64,000 nucleotides of DNA, taken from HGM04593 sp045654645 (GTDB lineage Bacteria > Bacteroidota > Bacteroidia > Bacteroidales > Bacteroidaceae). The stretch spans positions 32,695 through 96,694 of the forward strand of contig JAZONR010000057.1 of NCBI GenBank assembly GCA_045654645.1, in the 5' to 3' direction. A program made the position numbers and the translations under genes. Below, one piece after another: positions 38,203-48,700 of this stretch. The notes beneath the pieces were generated by a model. It saw nothing but the letters and a program-made list of their open reading frames with translations. It was not told the DNA's origin and searched no databases. Position 1 is the stretch's first letter; every line of letters begins with the position of its first letter.

Positions 38203-38234
38203 ATTCAGTGCAAGCCCAATAGCCTGCACTGAAT
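38203..38234 (-). terminator. terminator of tyrS
   Basis: Minus-strand stem ATTCAGTGCA / TGCACTGAAT with a 12-base loop, followed by TTCTTTTTATT. Confidence 0.8.
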
Positions 38235-38254
38235 GGTTACATAGTTCAAATTAT

Positions 38255-39550
38255 TTACTTTGCGATGATGAGATAGTAGTTCTTCTTGCCCTTTTGAACA
38301 AGGATATACTTGTCATTGAGCAGACACTCTGATGTGAGCACCTGATCAAAAGAGGCGAGCTTCTCCTTGTTTACAGAGACACCACCACCCTGCACCAGCT
38401 TGCGCATCTCGCCCTTTGAAGCAAAGATAGCTGCAAGGTCGGTTGTGAGGTCCACAGCCTTCACGCCCTGTGCAATAGCCTCGCGCGATACCTCGAACTG
38501 GGGAACGCCATCAAAAACAGCAAGCAGCGTATCCTCATCAAGTGAACGCAACGCCTCGGTAGAAGCATTGCCAAAGAGTATGCCCGAAGCCTCAACAGCC
38601 TTGTTATACTCCTCCTCGCCGTGAACAAGCACTGTAACCTCCATTGCAAGACGCTTCTGCAACAGACGCAAATGGGGAGCCTGAGCGTGCTCGGCAACAA
38701 GTGCCTCAATCTCCTCGCGGCAGATTGATGTGAAAATCTTGATATACTTCTCGGCATCGTCATCGCTCACATTGAGCCAGAACTGATAGAAACGATAGGG
38801 CGATGTATAGCGCTTGTCGAGCCAGATGTTGCCCTGTTCGGTCTTTCCGAACTTCTTACCGTCGGCCTTGGTGATGAGCGGACAGGTGAGGGCAAATACC
38901 TCGTTACCCGACATTTTGCGAATCATCTCGGTGCCGGTGGTGATGTTACCCCACTGGTCGGCACCACCCAACTGCAACTTGCAGCCGTGAGTCTCGTTGA
39001 GATGAACATAGTCATATCCCTGCAGCAACTGATAGGTAAACTCGGTGAATGACATACCGTCGGTGCCTGCCTCACCCGAAAGACGACGCTTAACAGAATC
39101 CTTGGACATCATATAGTTCACGGTAATCATCTTGCCTATGTTGCGGATGAAGTCGAGGAAAGAAAACTCCTTCATCCAGTCATAGTTGTTCACAAGCACT
39201 GCCGCATTTGGAGCATCGCTGTCAAAATCGAGGAAACGTGCAAGCTGCTTCTTGAGCGCCTCCTGGTTGTGGCGCAGCTTCTCCTCATCGATGAGCACGC
39301 GCTCCTTGGACTTGCCCGATGGGTCGCCAATCATACCTGTGGCACCACCGATAAGAGCAATGGGCTTGTGGCCGCAAAGCTGAAAATGACGCAGCATCAT
39401 CACACCCACAAGGTGGCCAATGTGCAAAGAGTCGGCAGTGGGATCAATGCCAAGATAGGCACTTGTCATCTCTTTCTGCAACTGCTCCTCTGTTCCGGGG
39501 GTCATATCCTGTATCATCCCCCTCCATTTCAATTCCTGTACAAAATTCAT
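38255..39550 (-). CDS. tyrS: tyrosyl-tRNA synthetase
   Basis: Class I synthetase that charges tRNA-Tyr. 431 residues, normal length. The HIGH motif is LHIGHLVGV, and the KMSKS-type loop is KKFGKTEQGN, as in the TyrRS group with KFGKT. The tyrosine site (YQLLQGYDY, GGADQWGN) is intact, and an S4 RNA-binding domain closes the protein. It starts 40 bases after the metallo-beta-lactamase gene on the same strand and ends in its own terminator, so the tamL-like, MBL and tyrS genes probably share one transcript. Confidence 0.96.
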   Translation of the reverse strand: MNFVQELKWRGMIQDMTPGTEEQLQKEMTSAYLGIDPTADSLHIGHLVGVMMLRHFQLCGHKPIALIGGATGMIGDPSGKSKERVLIDEEKLRHNQEALKKQLARFLDFDSDAPNAAVLVNNYDWMKEFSFLDFIRNIGKMITVNYMMSKDSVKRRLSGEAGTDGMSFTEFTYQLLQGYDYVHLNETHGCKLQLGGADQWGNITTGTEMIRKMSGNEVFALTCPLITKADGKKFGKTEQGNIWLDKRYTSPYRFYQFWLNVSDDDAEKYIKIFTSICREEIEALVAEHAQAPHLRLLQKRLAMEVTVLVHGEEEYNKAVEASGILFGNASTEALRSLDEDTLLAVFDGVPQFEVSREAIAQGVKAVDLTTDLAAIFASKGEMRKLVQGGGVSVNKEKLASFDQVLTSECLLNDKYILVQKGKKNYYLIIAK

Positions 39551-39590
39551 AATCCTATTTTATTTTTAGTTAATATCCTTCTTTAGTTTC

Positions 39591-40394
39591 TCAAAGGCGA
39601 TAGAGCTGCGACGGTGTGGCACGTTTCAGCACACACAGCTGCACATCCTTGCCCGCAATTATTCCATAATCGCCAAATTCCATAGTAACCGCCTTGTAGG
39701 CAAGCTCGGGGTGATTGTTCTCCTCGCTTAGGTGGCACAGCCAAATATTTTTCAGATGCTCGTTGAAGTGCGAAGCAAGATATTTTGCCGTTGCCTGGTT
39801 GCTCATATGCCCGCGCGGGCCCGAAACACGCACCTTCAGGAACTCGGGGTAACGGCCCATAGCCAGCATCTGCTCCTCGTAGTTCGACTCTATTACAAGA
39901 TAGTTGGCCTGGTCTATGTAGTAGGAAGCGATGGGTGTTATCTCGCCAAGATCAGTTGCAATGCAGAACTTCTTCTCGCCCACCTCAATGAAATAGCCCA
40001 CGTTGTCGCTGCCGTCGTGCGGCACCTCGAATGGGGTGATTACAAAATCGCGCAGTGTCAATGCAGTCTCCTTCTCCACATAGCGCACGTGCACCGGGTC
40101 TATGGGTTTAGACACGCAATAGTTCTGTGTGATGCCTTTATGCACCTCTTTGGTGGCATAGACAGGGATATTGACCTTTGAGGATATTACACCAAGCGAC
40201 TTGATGTGGTCGGCGTGGTCGTGCGTAACAAACATCGCACAAATGCTCTCAAAGGGTATCCCCTCCTTCTTCAAAGCCATTCTAATGGTCTTTGACGGTA
40301 TTCCGGCATCTATGAGAATACCGTAATCGCCCACCCCAAGGTAGTAACAATTTCCGCAGCTTCCGCTGCCGATACTCATAAATCGAATTTCCAT
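39591..40394 (-). CDS. metallo-beta-lactamase-fold hydrolase (YycJ/WalJ-like)
   Basis: 267-residue MBL-fold protein with the zinc motif THDHADH and the conserved start SIGSGSCGNCYYLGVGDYGI. Further ligands are likely in VPHDGSDN, ATDLGE and CHLSEENNH. Related proteins are 5' exonuclease-like or unassigned phosphodiesterases; the substrate here is not known. It lies between the tamL-like gene (gap 37) and tyrS (gap 40) on one strand. The family name is from the N-terminal pattern. Cytoplasmic; no signal peptide. Confidence 0.82.
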   Translation of the reverse strand: MEIRFMSIGSGSCGNCYYLGVGDYGILIDAGIPSKTIRMALKKEGIPFESICAMFVTHDHADHIKSLGVISSKVNIPVYATKEVHKGITQNYCVSKPIDPVHVRYVEKETALTLRDFVITPFEVPHDGSDNVGYFIEVGEKKFCIATDLGEITPIASYYIDQANYLVIESNYEEQMLAMGRYPEFLKVRVSGPRGHMSNQATAKYLASHFNEHLKNIWLCHLSEENNHPELAYKAVTMEFGDYGIIAGKDVQLCVLKRATPSQLYRL

Positions 40395-40431
40395 ATATAA
40401 TTAAATTTTTACTCTCAATAAAACAAATTCA

Positions 40432-42735
40432 TCAGAAGGGGTAACCTATCGCAAAGTGCAGCGCAAAGTCGCGGCTGAACTTCGGGTTTATAATCGGGTA
40501 CTTCTCCCTTCCGGTGTAGGCCGGGTTTATTGCCTTCATCGCCGCATCGAGACGGAAGACAAACATATCAAATTCAAGCCTCAGGCCAAGGCCATAGGAC
40601 AAGGCTATCTCCTTGTAGAAGGTGGCCACATTGAACTGCCCGCCGGGCTGCTCGCTATACTCGCGTATTGTCCATATATTTCCTGCATCTACAAACAGCG
40701 CAGTGTGCATCATCCAAAAGAGGTGAGAGCGGAACTCCACACTCATATCAAGCTTAAGGTCGCCCGATTGGTTAATGAAGTCGATATTCCTGTTACCGTT
40801 GCGATAGCTTCCCGGGCCAAGGGTGCGCACCGTCCAGCCACGCATACTGTTGGCTCCACCCATAAAATAGCGCTTCTCAAATGGCAATATGCGCGAATTG
40901 CCATAGGGATAGGCCACTCCAAGGCCAAGGTGCATAACAACGGAGTTTTTGTCATCGAACTTCACACGTGTGGTAAAATCAATGTCTCCCTTTACATACT
41001 GTGCATAGGCGATATTAAGGAAGGTATACTGCCCATCGCTGTTCTTTGCAGTGTTAAAAAGGGATGTGGCACCATAGAGCAGGTTACCGGAGCACTCCAC
41101 ATTGGTGCGCACCGAAAAGACCGCACGCTTGAAACGGTTGGCATCGTTAAGCGATGAGTTATAGGAGAAGTTGTATCCCAACTTGGTAATCAACAAATTC
41201 TCGTAGTTGTATTTGAGAATTGAATTGCGGTTCGATATACTGTCAAGATACTCTTTCTTGAAAGTCTCGGCAATCCAAGGCACATAGATATAGTTGAGTT
41301 CAAGAACATCAACCTTGTGCATCACCTCTTTTTGGCGGCTCCACTCATAGCTCCAGGTGCCTGAAATGAGGCGTCGGTTAAACTCGGGACGGTCTTGCGA
41401 GTTATATTTCAGCGAGAAAAGCGTGGATGAGTGGAGATTGCGTTTCTCAATGGGCACCAGCGATGACACTACACCGCCCTGCAAGCGGAATCCCAACTCG
41501 GCACCATATTCGGTGTAGTTGTCTCCGGTGTAGCCACTGAGGTTAGAGACAGCCTCATAGGCATAGAAAAATCTCAAAGAGAGCTGCTCCGAGCCACGGA
41601 ACAGGTTTTTGTCGGACATTGTCATTGAGAGCATTGCTCCAAAATTTCCGGCAGTGTTTGTTCCGTCAAGGTCAAAGCCTATTGAGCAGCGTTTGTTCCT
41701 CTCATACATTATGTAGCAGTCGAGCAATGCGGTATCGGGGCGCTCTTGCAGCCTCACGGTAGTGTACTTGAGTGCCTGAAGTTGCGAGAAGGAGCTATAT
41801 GTTCTATCTATGTTACTCTGCGAATAGAGCTCACCGGGAGTGATGTATGTATTCTCAAGCAGTTTTTTAGTGCGCACCACCGATGTCTCGTTGTAGAGCA
41901 CTGCATAGTCGCCATAGTCTATGGTGTCGCACTGCTGAAGCAAGTTGTTATCGATGTGAAGCCCGGCATTGGCCACATAGTATATTTTTCCAATGCGATA
42001 GGTCTTATGATTGGTTACGGGAGCATTGGCCGAGGGAATGAAGCCGGCAATGTTCATTGTGAGCCTCACCTGGTTGGAGTGCAGCGCGGTGTCGGCAGTG
42101 TATGTGATGTGCTCCTTTTGGAAACGATAGTAGCCATTGTCTTTAAGCAATGAGGTTACACGGCGTCGCTCCATCTCCATACCATCTACACTAAAAGGCA
42201 TACCGGCCTTAAGAGTGCAGGCGGCTGTGTCAAGCATAATAAGTTCCTGAAGCTGTTTGTCATCTACATTAATCCTGAAGTCGGAGACATAGTAGCGCTC
42301 CCTCTCGTGAAGATAGTAGACAGCCTTGGCCTTTCTTTTGTCGTCGTTCTTTTCACATTCAAGATCAACCTTGGCGTGCAAATAGCCGTCATTGAGCAAC
42401 ATCTGCTGTATGTTCAAACGTGTAGCCTCGGCAAGCATATCGCTGTAGACCACCGGTTTTTCTCCAAGACGGCGCAGCACACGATTGTGCCACTTGGTTG
42501 AATCGAGCCCCGAGAGCGCATAGGTGTACATTGGCAACTTCACCAAGGTAAACCATTTTGCATTGGGTTTCTGACGCACATAGTTCTTGGCCTTTCCGGC
42601 ATTGTCTTTATTGGTATTGGATACTATATCAACATCACTCAGCAGGTACCCGCCCTCGGGAATAAACTTCTTCACCGAGCACGAGAACAGCATCAACACT
42701 GCAGAAAGCATATATATGAAGCGCCTCAATGACAT
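40432..42735 (-). CDS. TamL-like Omp85 lipoprotein (outer-membrane assembly)
   Basis: 767 residues. Lipoprotein signal MSLRRFIYMLSAVLMLFSC (Cys19), then FIPEGGYLL. POTRA-like domains run from about residue 25 to 330 (YLHAKVDLE, LNIQQMLLNDGYL), followed by a C-terminal beta-barrel with the Omp85 signature-like MRGWTVRTLGPGSYR and a terminal aromatic residue (HFAIGYPF). In Bacteroidetes this lipidated BamA relative is called TamL and is paired with TamB in outer-membrane protein assembly; no tamB is next to it. First gene of the tamL-MBL-tyrS unit; a -7 element TATATTTG lies at 42808-42815, minus strand. Confidence 0.85.
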   Translation of the reverse strand: MSLRRFIYMLSAVLMLFSCSVKKFIPEGGYLLSDVDIVSNTNKDNAGKAKNYVRQKPNAKWFTLVKLPMYTYALSGLDSTKWHNRVLRRLGEKPVVYSDMLAEATRLNIQQMLLNDGYLHAKVDLECEKNDDKRKAKAVYYLHERERYYVSDFRINVDDKQLQELIMLDTAACTLKAGMPFSVDGMEMERRRVTSLLKDNGYYRFQKEHITYTADTALHSNQVRLTMNIAGFIPSANAPVTNHKTYRIGKIYYVANAGLHIDNNLLQQCDTIDYGDYAVLYNETSVVRTKKLLENTYITPGELYSQSNIDRTYSSFSQLQALKYTTVRLQERPDTALLDCYIMYERNKRCSIGFDLDGTNTAGNFGAMLSMTMSDKNLFRGSEQLSLRFFYAYEAVSNLSGYTGDNYTEYGAELGFRLQGGVVSSLVPIEKRNLHSSTLFSLKYNSQDRPEFNRRLISGTWSYEWSRQKEVMHKVDVLELNYIYVPWIAETFKKEYLDSISNRNSILKYNYENLLITKLGYNFSYNSSLNDANRFKRAVFSVRTNVECSGNLLYGATSLFNTAKNSDGQYTFLNIAYAQYVKGDIDFTTRVKFDDKNSVVMHLGLGVAYPYGNSRILPFEKRYFMGGANSMRGWTVRTLGPGSYRNGNRNIDFINQSGDLKLDMSVEFRSHLFWMMHTALFVDAGNIWTIREYSEQPGGQFNVATFYKEIALSYGLGLRLEFDMFVFRLDAAMKAINPAYTGREKYPIINPKFSRDFALHFAIGYPF

Positions 42736-42807
42736 TGTACCCTTGCTATTTTAACAAAATTAAAAAACTGATGAGCCTTGTACCCTCTTCTTACTAAAAA
42801 AATCCTA

Positions 42808-42846
42808 CAAATATAGCAAAAAGCTGAAAGATTTAAGGTAGCTTTG
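42808..42846. promoter_or_regulatory. divergent -7 elements for the tamL-like and RNA methyltransferase genes
   Basis: Minus strand: TATATTTG (42808-42815) for the gene starting at 42735. Plus strand: TAGCTTTG (42839-42846) and C for the methyltransferase starting at 42878. Neither has TTTG at exactly 19 bases. Confidence 0.5.
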
Positions 42847-42877
42847 CAGCACTTTAACGCCATTGGAGTAAAAAAAA

Positions 42878-43633
42878 ATGTTGAGCAAAGCACTTAAGAA
42901 ACAGATTTCATCACTCGGACTCAAAAAGTTCCGCAAGGAGAGTGGCCTGTTTGTCGCAGAGGGCGGCAAAACTGTTATGGACCTTGTGGCTGCCGGCTTC
43001 ATACCAGAGAAGATTATTGCCACCACCCAATGGCTTGGCGAGAACAGGCTTGCACCGGGCACTGCCGTGGTGGAAATTGAGAGCGAGGAGATGAAACAGA
43101 TAAGTTTCCAGCAGGCCCCACAAGGTGTGATGGGCATATTCCGCCAACCTCAACACACAACCGACACCACAGCCCCGCAAAGGGAGCTGTGCCTGGCACT
43201 CGACAACGTTCAGGACCCGGGAAATCTGGGCACCATCATACGCATTGCCGACTGGTTTGGCATTGAAAACATCTTCTGCTCAATTGGTACCGCCGACGCC
43301 TTTAACCCAAAGACAATACAGGCAACAATGGGCGCCATAGCACGCGTCAAGATACACTATGTAGAGCTTCCCGCACTGCTTGCATCACTCAAGGGCAAAG
43401 CACCCGTATATGGCACCTTCCTCAACGGAGATAATATCTATGAAAAAAGCGTAGAGAACCGTGGAATAGTTGTTATGGGTAACGAGGGCAATGGCATTGG
43501 TGAAGAGTGTGCAACGCACATCACTGAAAGGCTGCTCATCCCCAGCTACCCAAGCGGGCGCACCACATCCGAGTCGCTCAACGTCTCAGTGGCAACGGCC
43601 ATAATATGCAGCGAGTTCCGCCGCAGAAATTAA
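42878..43633 (+). CDS. SpoU/TrmH-family RNA 2'-O-methyltransferase
   Basis: 251 residues. N-terminal substrate-binding domain (residues 1-85), then the SPOUT knot domain. Motif 1 is LDNVQDPGNLGTIIRIADW, motif 2 VVMGNEGNGI, and motif 3 IPSYPSGRTTSESLNVSVA, where the SAM-binding knot closes. It methylates a ribose in rRNA or tRNA; the target cannot be read from the sequence. The start is ATG 42878, about 32 bases after the -7 element. It is convergent with the minus-strand operon that ends at 43663. Confidence 0.9.
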   Translation: MLSKALKKQISSLGLKKFRKESGLFVAEGGKTVMDLVAAGFIPEKIIATTQWLGENRLAPGTAVVEIESEEMKQISFQQAPQGVMGIFRQPQHTTDTTAPQRELCLALDNVQDPGNLGTIIRIADWFGIENIFCSIGTADAFNPKTIQATMGAIARVKIHYVELPALLASLKGKAPVYGTFLNGDNIYEKSVENRGIVVMGNEGNGIGEECATHITERLLIPSYPSGRTTSESLNVSVATAIICSEFRRRN

Positions 43634-43662
43634 GAAAAATTGAAGATATATTGGAAACGTAC

Positions 43663-43914
43663 TCACTCAAGCACCCTCCAACCGCCGGAAACACCGCGCA
43701 CACAGGCATATAGCCCACCATCAACAGCAGGAGCGTAGCCACACACCGCAGGCGGCAAGCTGCCAAACAGATGTATTTCACGCACAAATGTCATTGAGTG
43801 ATTTTCGCAGGTAAAAGGATGAAAAGAGAGGACTACTCCATCATCGGTCTCCACCACCTGCTGATGAAGCACCGCACCCGAAGGAAGAATCAGCTGAGCA
43901 GCAGCATACAACAT
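43663..43914 (-). CDS. small protein, coupled to DUF4296 gene
   Basis: 83 residues from the ATG at 43914, which overlaps the previous stop by one base (TGATG), a typical translational coupling. The start LYAAAQLILPSGAVLHQQVV resembles the first beta-strands of amidohydrolases, but no metal site follows. I do not recognise a family. It is the last gene of the ileS - dksA-like - lspA - DUF4296 unit and ends 30 bases from the convergent methyltransferase. It could be a genuine small protein or a worn fragment. Confidence 0.6.
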   Translation of the reverse strand: MLYAAAQLILPSGAVLHQQVVETDDGVVLSFHPFTCENHSMTFVREIHLFGSLPPAVCGYAPAVDGGLYACVRGVSGGWRVLE

Positions 43915-44726
43915 CACTTGGAACTATTTTGTTGGTTGCTCTTTTTCTTGGCACGGTATCTCTTGACCGAGATATCGCTCAAGACCATTCTTGCGTTGTT
44001 GGTCGTGTCGTTGTTCAAATAGAACAGATAGCCCGACATTGACTTCAAACGGCTATCTTCGTTCCTTGGAACTGTCAAAGCGTAGTGCCCCGACTCTCTT
44101 ATCGTAACCCAAGCTGCATTGTGTGAAGAGTTGTCATAGGTGAGTTCTATGGCAGCATAAGCCTCGTGTTTAACAGAGCCTGCATCCTCGGGGATTAAAA
44201 CCGCATTAAATGAGAACACAAGACTGTCATTGGGCTGGAAAGCTGCACCGCTTGGTGCATCGAAAGAGAAGTTTATGGTATTTCCCAAAGGTGTTGCCGA
44301 CAGCATCCTCACATTATGGCTTGTCCACAGTTCGGCAATATTGGGAACCAAGTTTGCCGCCTCAATGGACACTCCCTCTTCCTGCATAGAGTTTGCACCA
44401 CCAAGATTGTCAATGTCGCTCTGCACACGCGCCTCGAGATTTTCATATATAAACCTCATATGCTTTGGATAGCGGTTATACCACACAAGCGAGGAGTCGA
44501 ACTGCGCCTTGGTAATGCCGTGTTTGTCATAGACGTATGTAAACATCAGCTTCTCCTTGTAATCGGCCGATGCTATAGTGCCGGTCATCGACTGGGCCAA
44601 ATGGTAGTCATAGAGCACACTCTCCATTTTATCGGGAGCGAGCACACCCTCGGGCATCTTCACCTGGCAGGAAAAGAGAAGCAACACCGCAACAGCCGCA
44701 AACAGAGACTTCACACAACAACGCAT
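43914..44726 (-). CDS. DUF4296 lipoprotein
   Basis: 270 residues from ATG 44726. Lipoprotein signal with VAVLLLFSC as lipobox, then the DUF4296 core MPEGVLAPDKMESVLYDYHLAQSM (about residues 24-105), a small helical domain, and a longer C-terminal beta part. Function unknown. The longer frame begins at a TTG (44735) and is less likely. It lies 12 bases after lspA, fitting a link between lipoprotein processing and an envelope lipoprotein, but no mechanism is known. Confidence 0.82.
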   Translation of the reverse strand: MRCCVKSLFAAVAVLLLFSCQVKMPEGVLAPDKMESVLYDYHLAQSMTGTIASADYKEKLMFTYVYDKHGITKAQFDSSLVWYNRYPKHMRFIYENLEARVQSDIDNLGGANSMQEEGVSIEAANLVPNIAELWTSHNVRMLSATPLGNTINFSFDAPSGAAFQPNDSLVFSFNAVLIPEDAGSVKHEAYAAIELTYDNSSHNAAWVTIRESGHYALTVPRNEDSRLKSMSGYLFYLNNDTTNNARMVLSDISVKRYRAKKKSNQQNSSK

Positions 44727-44738
44727 AGCCGGCAAATA

Positions 44739-45338
44739 TTAATCCATCAAATACTTGCGGTACCAAATGAGAAGCACCACAACACTACAGCTTATGCAGG
44801 CATCGGCAAAATTGAACACAGGGGCAAAAAATACCCCGCCGCCCAACAGCGGAACCCACGACGGCCAGGTGAAAAGCGGAAAGTAGAACATATCCACCAC
44901 CCTGCCGTGAAGGAACGAACCATAGCCGGTGCCGAACGGAACAAGCTCGGCAACCCGGTTATAGCTCGATGTAAATATCTCACCATAGAACAGGCAGTCT
45001 ATCATATTGCCTGCTGCTCCTGCAAGAATTAGTGCCACACACACAATAAAGCCCATAGGATACTTATCGCCCTTGAGCATTGCGCGCAACAACCAAATGA
45101 GAAACAGCACGGCAGCAAGCCTGAAAAGCGTGAGGAATGTCTTGTCAAAGAATTCCATACCGAAAGCCATACCGTTGTTCTCTATAAAACGTATCTGAAA
45201 CCAGTTACCAAACACAGGTATACTCTCCCCCAAAGACATATTTGTCTTTACAAGATACTTTATCACCTGGTCTATTACTATTGCCAGCACTACAATTGCC
45301 GGCACCATCCAACGGCGCTGCTTGTGGGTATTTTCCAT
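44739..45338 (-). CDS. lspA: lipoprotein signal peptidase (signal peptidase II)
   Basis: Inner-membrane aspartyl protease that removes prolipoprotein signal peptides. 199 residues, four membrane segments (first AIVVLAIVIDQVIKYLV). The catalytic aspartates lie in GRVVDMFYF and FNFADACI, and the conserved NNGMAFG is present. At about 200 residues it is longer than the 165 of E. coli, as in other Bacteroidetes, because of an insertion near FTSSYNRVAELVPFGTG. ATG 45338 is preferred over the TTG at 45347, which touches the previous stop. It is third in the ileS operon, and ileS-lspA linkage is common in bacteria. Confidence 0.95.
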   Translation of the reverse strand: MENTHKQRRWMVPAIVVLAIVIDQVIKYLVKTNMSLGESIPVFGNWFQIRFIENNGMAFGMEFFDKTFLTLFRLAAVLFLIWLLRAMLKGDKYPMGFIVCVALILAGAAGNMIDCLFYGEIFTSSYNRVAELVPFGTGYGSFLHGRVVDMFYFPLFTWPSWVPLLGGGVFFAPVFNFADACISCSVVVLLIWYRKYLMD

Positions 45339-45347
45339 TCTCTGCAA

Positions 45348-45722
45348 TTAACGGTTTTTCTTAGCCTCAATACTCAAGGTTGCGTGAGGAACAGCCATTA
45401 GGCGCTCTTTTGCAATAAGCTTGCCTGTCTCGCGGCAAATACCATAGGTCTTATTCTCAATGCGCACAAGTGCGGCCTGAAGGCCCTGGATAAACTTTGC
45501 CTGACGGCTCGCAATCTGCATCTGCTCCTCAAGGTAGGCTGCATCGCTACCATCCTCCAATCCCTTGTATGTGGGTGAAGTGTCGGCAACGTCGTTGGAA
45601 TCCTCGTGGCGCAGAGCTCTCATTATTTGGTCATAATCTCTCTTGGCAAGTTCCAACTTTTGCAAAATTACCACGCGGAACTCCTCAAGTTCCTCATCTG
45701 AATAACGGAGTTTTTCTGACAT
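45348..45722 (-). CDS. TraR/DksA-family protein without the zinc cysteines
   Basis: 124 residues: a coiled-coil hairpin (about 8-85, with KRDYDQIMRALRHEDSND and DTSPTYKGLEDGSDAAYLEE) and a C-terminal globular part ending YGICRETGKLIAKERL. The four-cysteine zinc finger of DksA is reduced to one cysteine; the others read Thr, Leu and Glu. This resembles the zinc-independent DksA2 type. It probably binds the RNA polymerase secondary channel and acts with ppGpp, which is known for the family but not shown here. It lies between ileS (gap 42) and lspA (gap 9). Confidence 0.85.
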   Translation of the reverse strand: MSEKLRYSDEELEEFRVVILQKLELAKRDYDQIMRALRHEDSNDVADTSPTYKGLEDGSDAAYLEEQMQIASRQAKFIQGLQAALVRIENKTYGICRETGKLIAKERLMAVPHATLSIEAKKNR

Positions 45723-45764
45723 ATCTATAAAAATTATTATGGTTAGTATTTTTTCATTTTTTCT

Positions 45765-48700
45765 TTAGAGCTTTCTCACCGATAGCTTAACAACAGCATT
45801 GTCGAGCTCAACAGCGTTATCACCCTCCACACTCTCTACAACGGTTATGAAGTCGGCAAGCACCTGGTTGCAAATGTAGTCGCTAAACTGCACAACAGCT
45901 GCATCAGCGGCCTCACTGGCAGATATCTCCACCGCAATGCGGTCAATGATGTCGAAGCCACTCTCCTTGCGCATAGCCTGAATTTTCTTCACAATCTCGC
46001 GTGCAATACCCTCGCGGCGCAAGTCATCTGTAACCTCAACATCGAGAGCCACAGTGAGCGCACCTTCGTTGGCAACAGTCCAACCCGGCACATCCTCGCT
46101 GAATATCTCAACATCTGCCATCTCGATGAGCGCATCGGCACCCTCTACCTGCAGCGTAATGCTACCGTTCTTCTCAAGCTCGGCAATCTGCTCCTGCGAC
46201 ATCTCTGTTACAGCAACATTGACACTCTTCATCAACTTGCCAAACTTCTTTCCAAGCGTGCGGAAATTACACTTTATCTTCTTCACAAGGATGCCATCAC
46301 CCTCAACAAACTCAAGCTCCTTAACATTCACCTCGCTCAAGATAAGCTGTTTGACAGCCTCAATGCGAGACTTCATAACATCATCAACAGCCGGAATGGC
46401 AATCTTCTGCAACGGCTGACGCACAATGAGCGCCTCTTTCTTGCGCAGGGCAAGCACCATTGAAGAGATTTGCTGTGCAAGCTCCATACGATACTCCAAC
46501 TCGCTGTCCACAAGAGCCTCATCGCACTCGGGGAACGATGCCAGGTGAACCGACGCGGTTGTGCTGCGGCCTGTAACCGATGTGAGGTCCTGATAGAGAC
46601 GGTCGGCATAGAAAGGCGCAATGGGCGCCATCAAACGCGCAACGGTCTCGAGGCAGGTGTAGAGTGTCTGATAGGCCGAGAGCTTATCCTTGCTCATATC
46701 AGAGCCCCAGAAACGCTTGCGGCTAAGGCGCACAAACCAGTTACTTACATTGTCTATAACAAACTCCTGAATGAGGCGGCCTGCCTTTGTTGGCTCATAG
46801 TCATTGAGGCAGTTGTTCACATTCTTGACCAGCGTATTAAGCTCGGAGAGTATCCAGCGGTCGAGCTCGGGACGTTCGTTGAGGGGAACATCAGGCTCGG
46901 CGTATGTAAAGCCATCTACATTGGCATACATTGTAAAGAAGCTGTAGGTTTGATAGAGCTTACCAAAGAATGAACGAGTAACCTCCTTCACACCCTCCTC
47001 GTTGAAACGCAGGTTGTCCCAAGGAGCTGAATTTGTTATCATATACCAGCGCAGGGCATCGCTGCCATAGTTCTCAATTGTCTCAAACGGGTCTACTGCA
47101 TTACCAAGACGCTTAGACATCTTGTCGCCATTCTTGTCGAGCACAAGACCGTTTGAGATAACGGTTTTGAAAGCCACTGTATCGAAGACCATTGTAGCTA
47201 TCGCGTGCAATGTGTAGAACCATCCGCGTGTCTGGTCTACACCCTCGGCAATAAAATCGGCAGGATATACGCTGCGGCTGTCGAGCAGCTCCTTGTTCTC
47301 GAAAGGATAGTGAATTTGCGCATAGGGCATAGCACCCGAGTCGAACCAAACGTCTATGAGGTCGAGCTCACGTGTCATAACCATTCCTGTAGAAGAGACA
47401 AGCTTAATGTCATCTACATAAGGACGGTGCAAATCTATCTTGTTATAATTCTCCTTGCTATAATCACCGGGAACAAAACCTTTCTCCTTGTAGGGGTTGC
47501 TTGCCATTACACCGGCAGCAACAGCCTTCTCAATCTCATTATACAGTTCCTCTACCGAGCCAATGCAGAGAGCCTCGCCATCCTCGCTTGTCCAGATGGG
47601 AAGCGGAGTGCCCCAGTAGCGGCTGCGGCTGAGGTTCCAGTCGTTAAGATTTTCGAGCCACTTGCCAAAACGGCCTGTACCGGTTGTCTCGGGCTTCCAA
47701 GTGATTGTCTTATTGAGTTCGCTCATACGCTCCTTCATCTGCGATGCACGCACAAACCAACTGTCGAGCGGATAATAGAGCACAGGCTTGTCGGTGCGCC
47801 AGCAGTGTGGATAGTTGTGAACGTGCTTCTCAATCTTGAAGGCAATGCCGGCCTGCTTAAGCACCATACACAGTGCCACATCAAGAGTTTCGGCCTTGGC
47901 AGCAGCCTTCTCATCGTATCGGCCATCTACAGTGTATTGCGGGTCATAGGCGTTCTTAACGTATGAGCCGGCAAACTTTGTATATTCGTCGAGGTTCACA
48001 AATCCATTCACAAAATCCTCGTCAAGCTCATCTACAGCCCAGAATTTGCCGGTAAAATCAACCATAGGACGTGTCTCGCCCTTCTTGTTTACCATAAAAA
48101 GCGAAGGAATTCCGGCAGCCTTTGCCACAAATGCGTCATCAGCACCAAATGTTGGCGCAATGTGCACTATACCCGTACCATCCTCTGTTGTAACATAGTC
48201 GCCGGGGATTACACGGAAAGCGTCGGCCGAAGCATCTGCAAGCACATCGCCCTCCTTCACCAATGGCTTGACCCAAGGGAAAAGCTGGGCATAATGCATA
48301 CCCACAAGGTCGCTACCCTTATATTCACCCACAATGCGGTAGGGAACAACCTTATCACCGGCCTTATACTCATCCATTGGCAACTCGGCACCTGCGGGGT
48401 TGAAGTGAGCCGCAAGCAGAGCCTTGGCAAGCACCACAGTGATGGGATTACCTGTGTAGCTGTTGTAGGTTTGCACTGCAACATAATCAATCTTGGGACC
48501 CACACACAGTGCTGTGTTAGAGGGCAATGTCCAAGGAGTTGTTGTCCAGGCAATGAAATAGGGGGTGCCCCAACCTGTCATCTCGGGCTTGGGGTCGAGC
48601 ATACGGAACTGCGCAACTGCGGTGGTATCCTTCACGTCGCGATAGCAACCGGGCTGGTTAAGCTCGTGCGAGCTAAGTCCGGTGCCGGCAGCAGGCGAAT

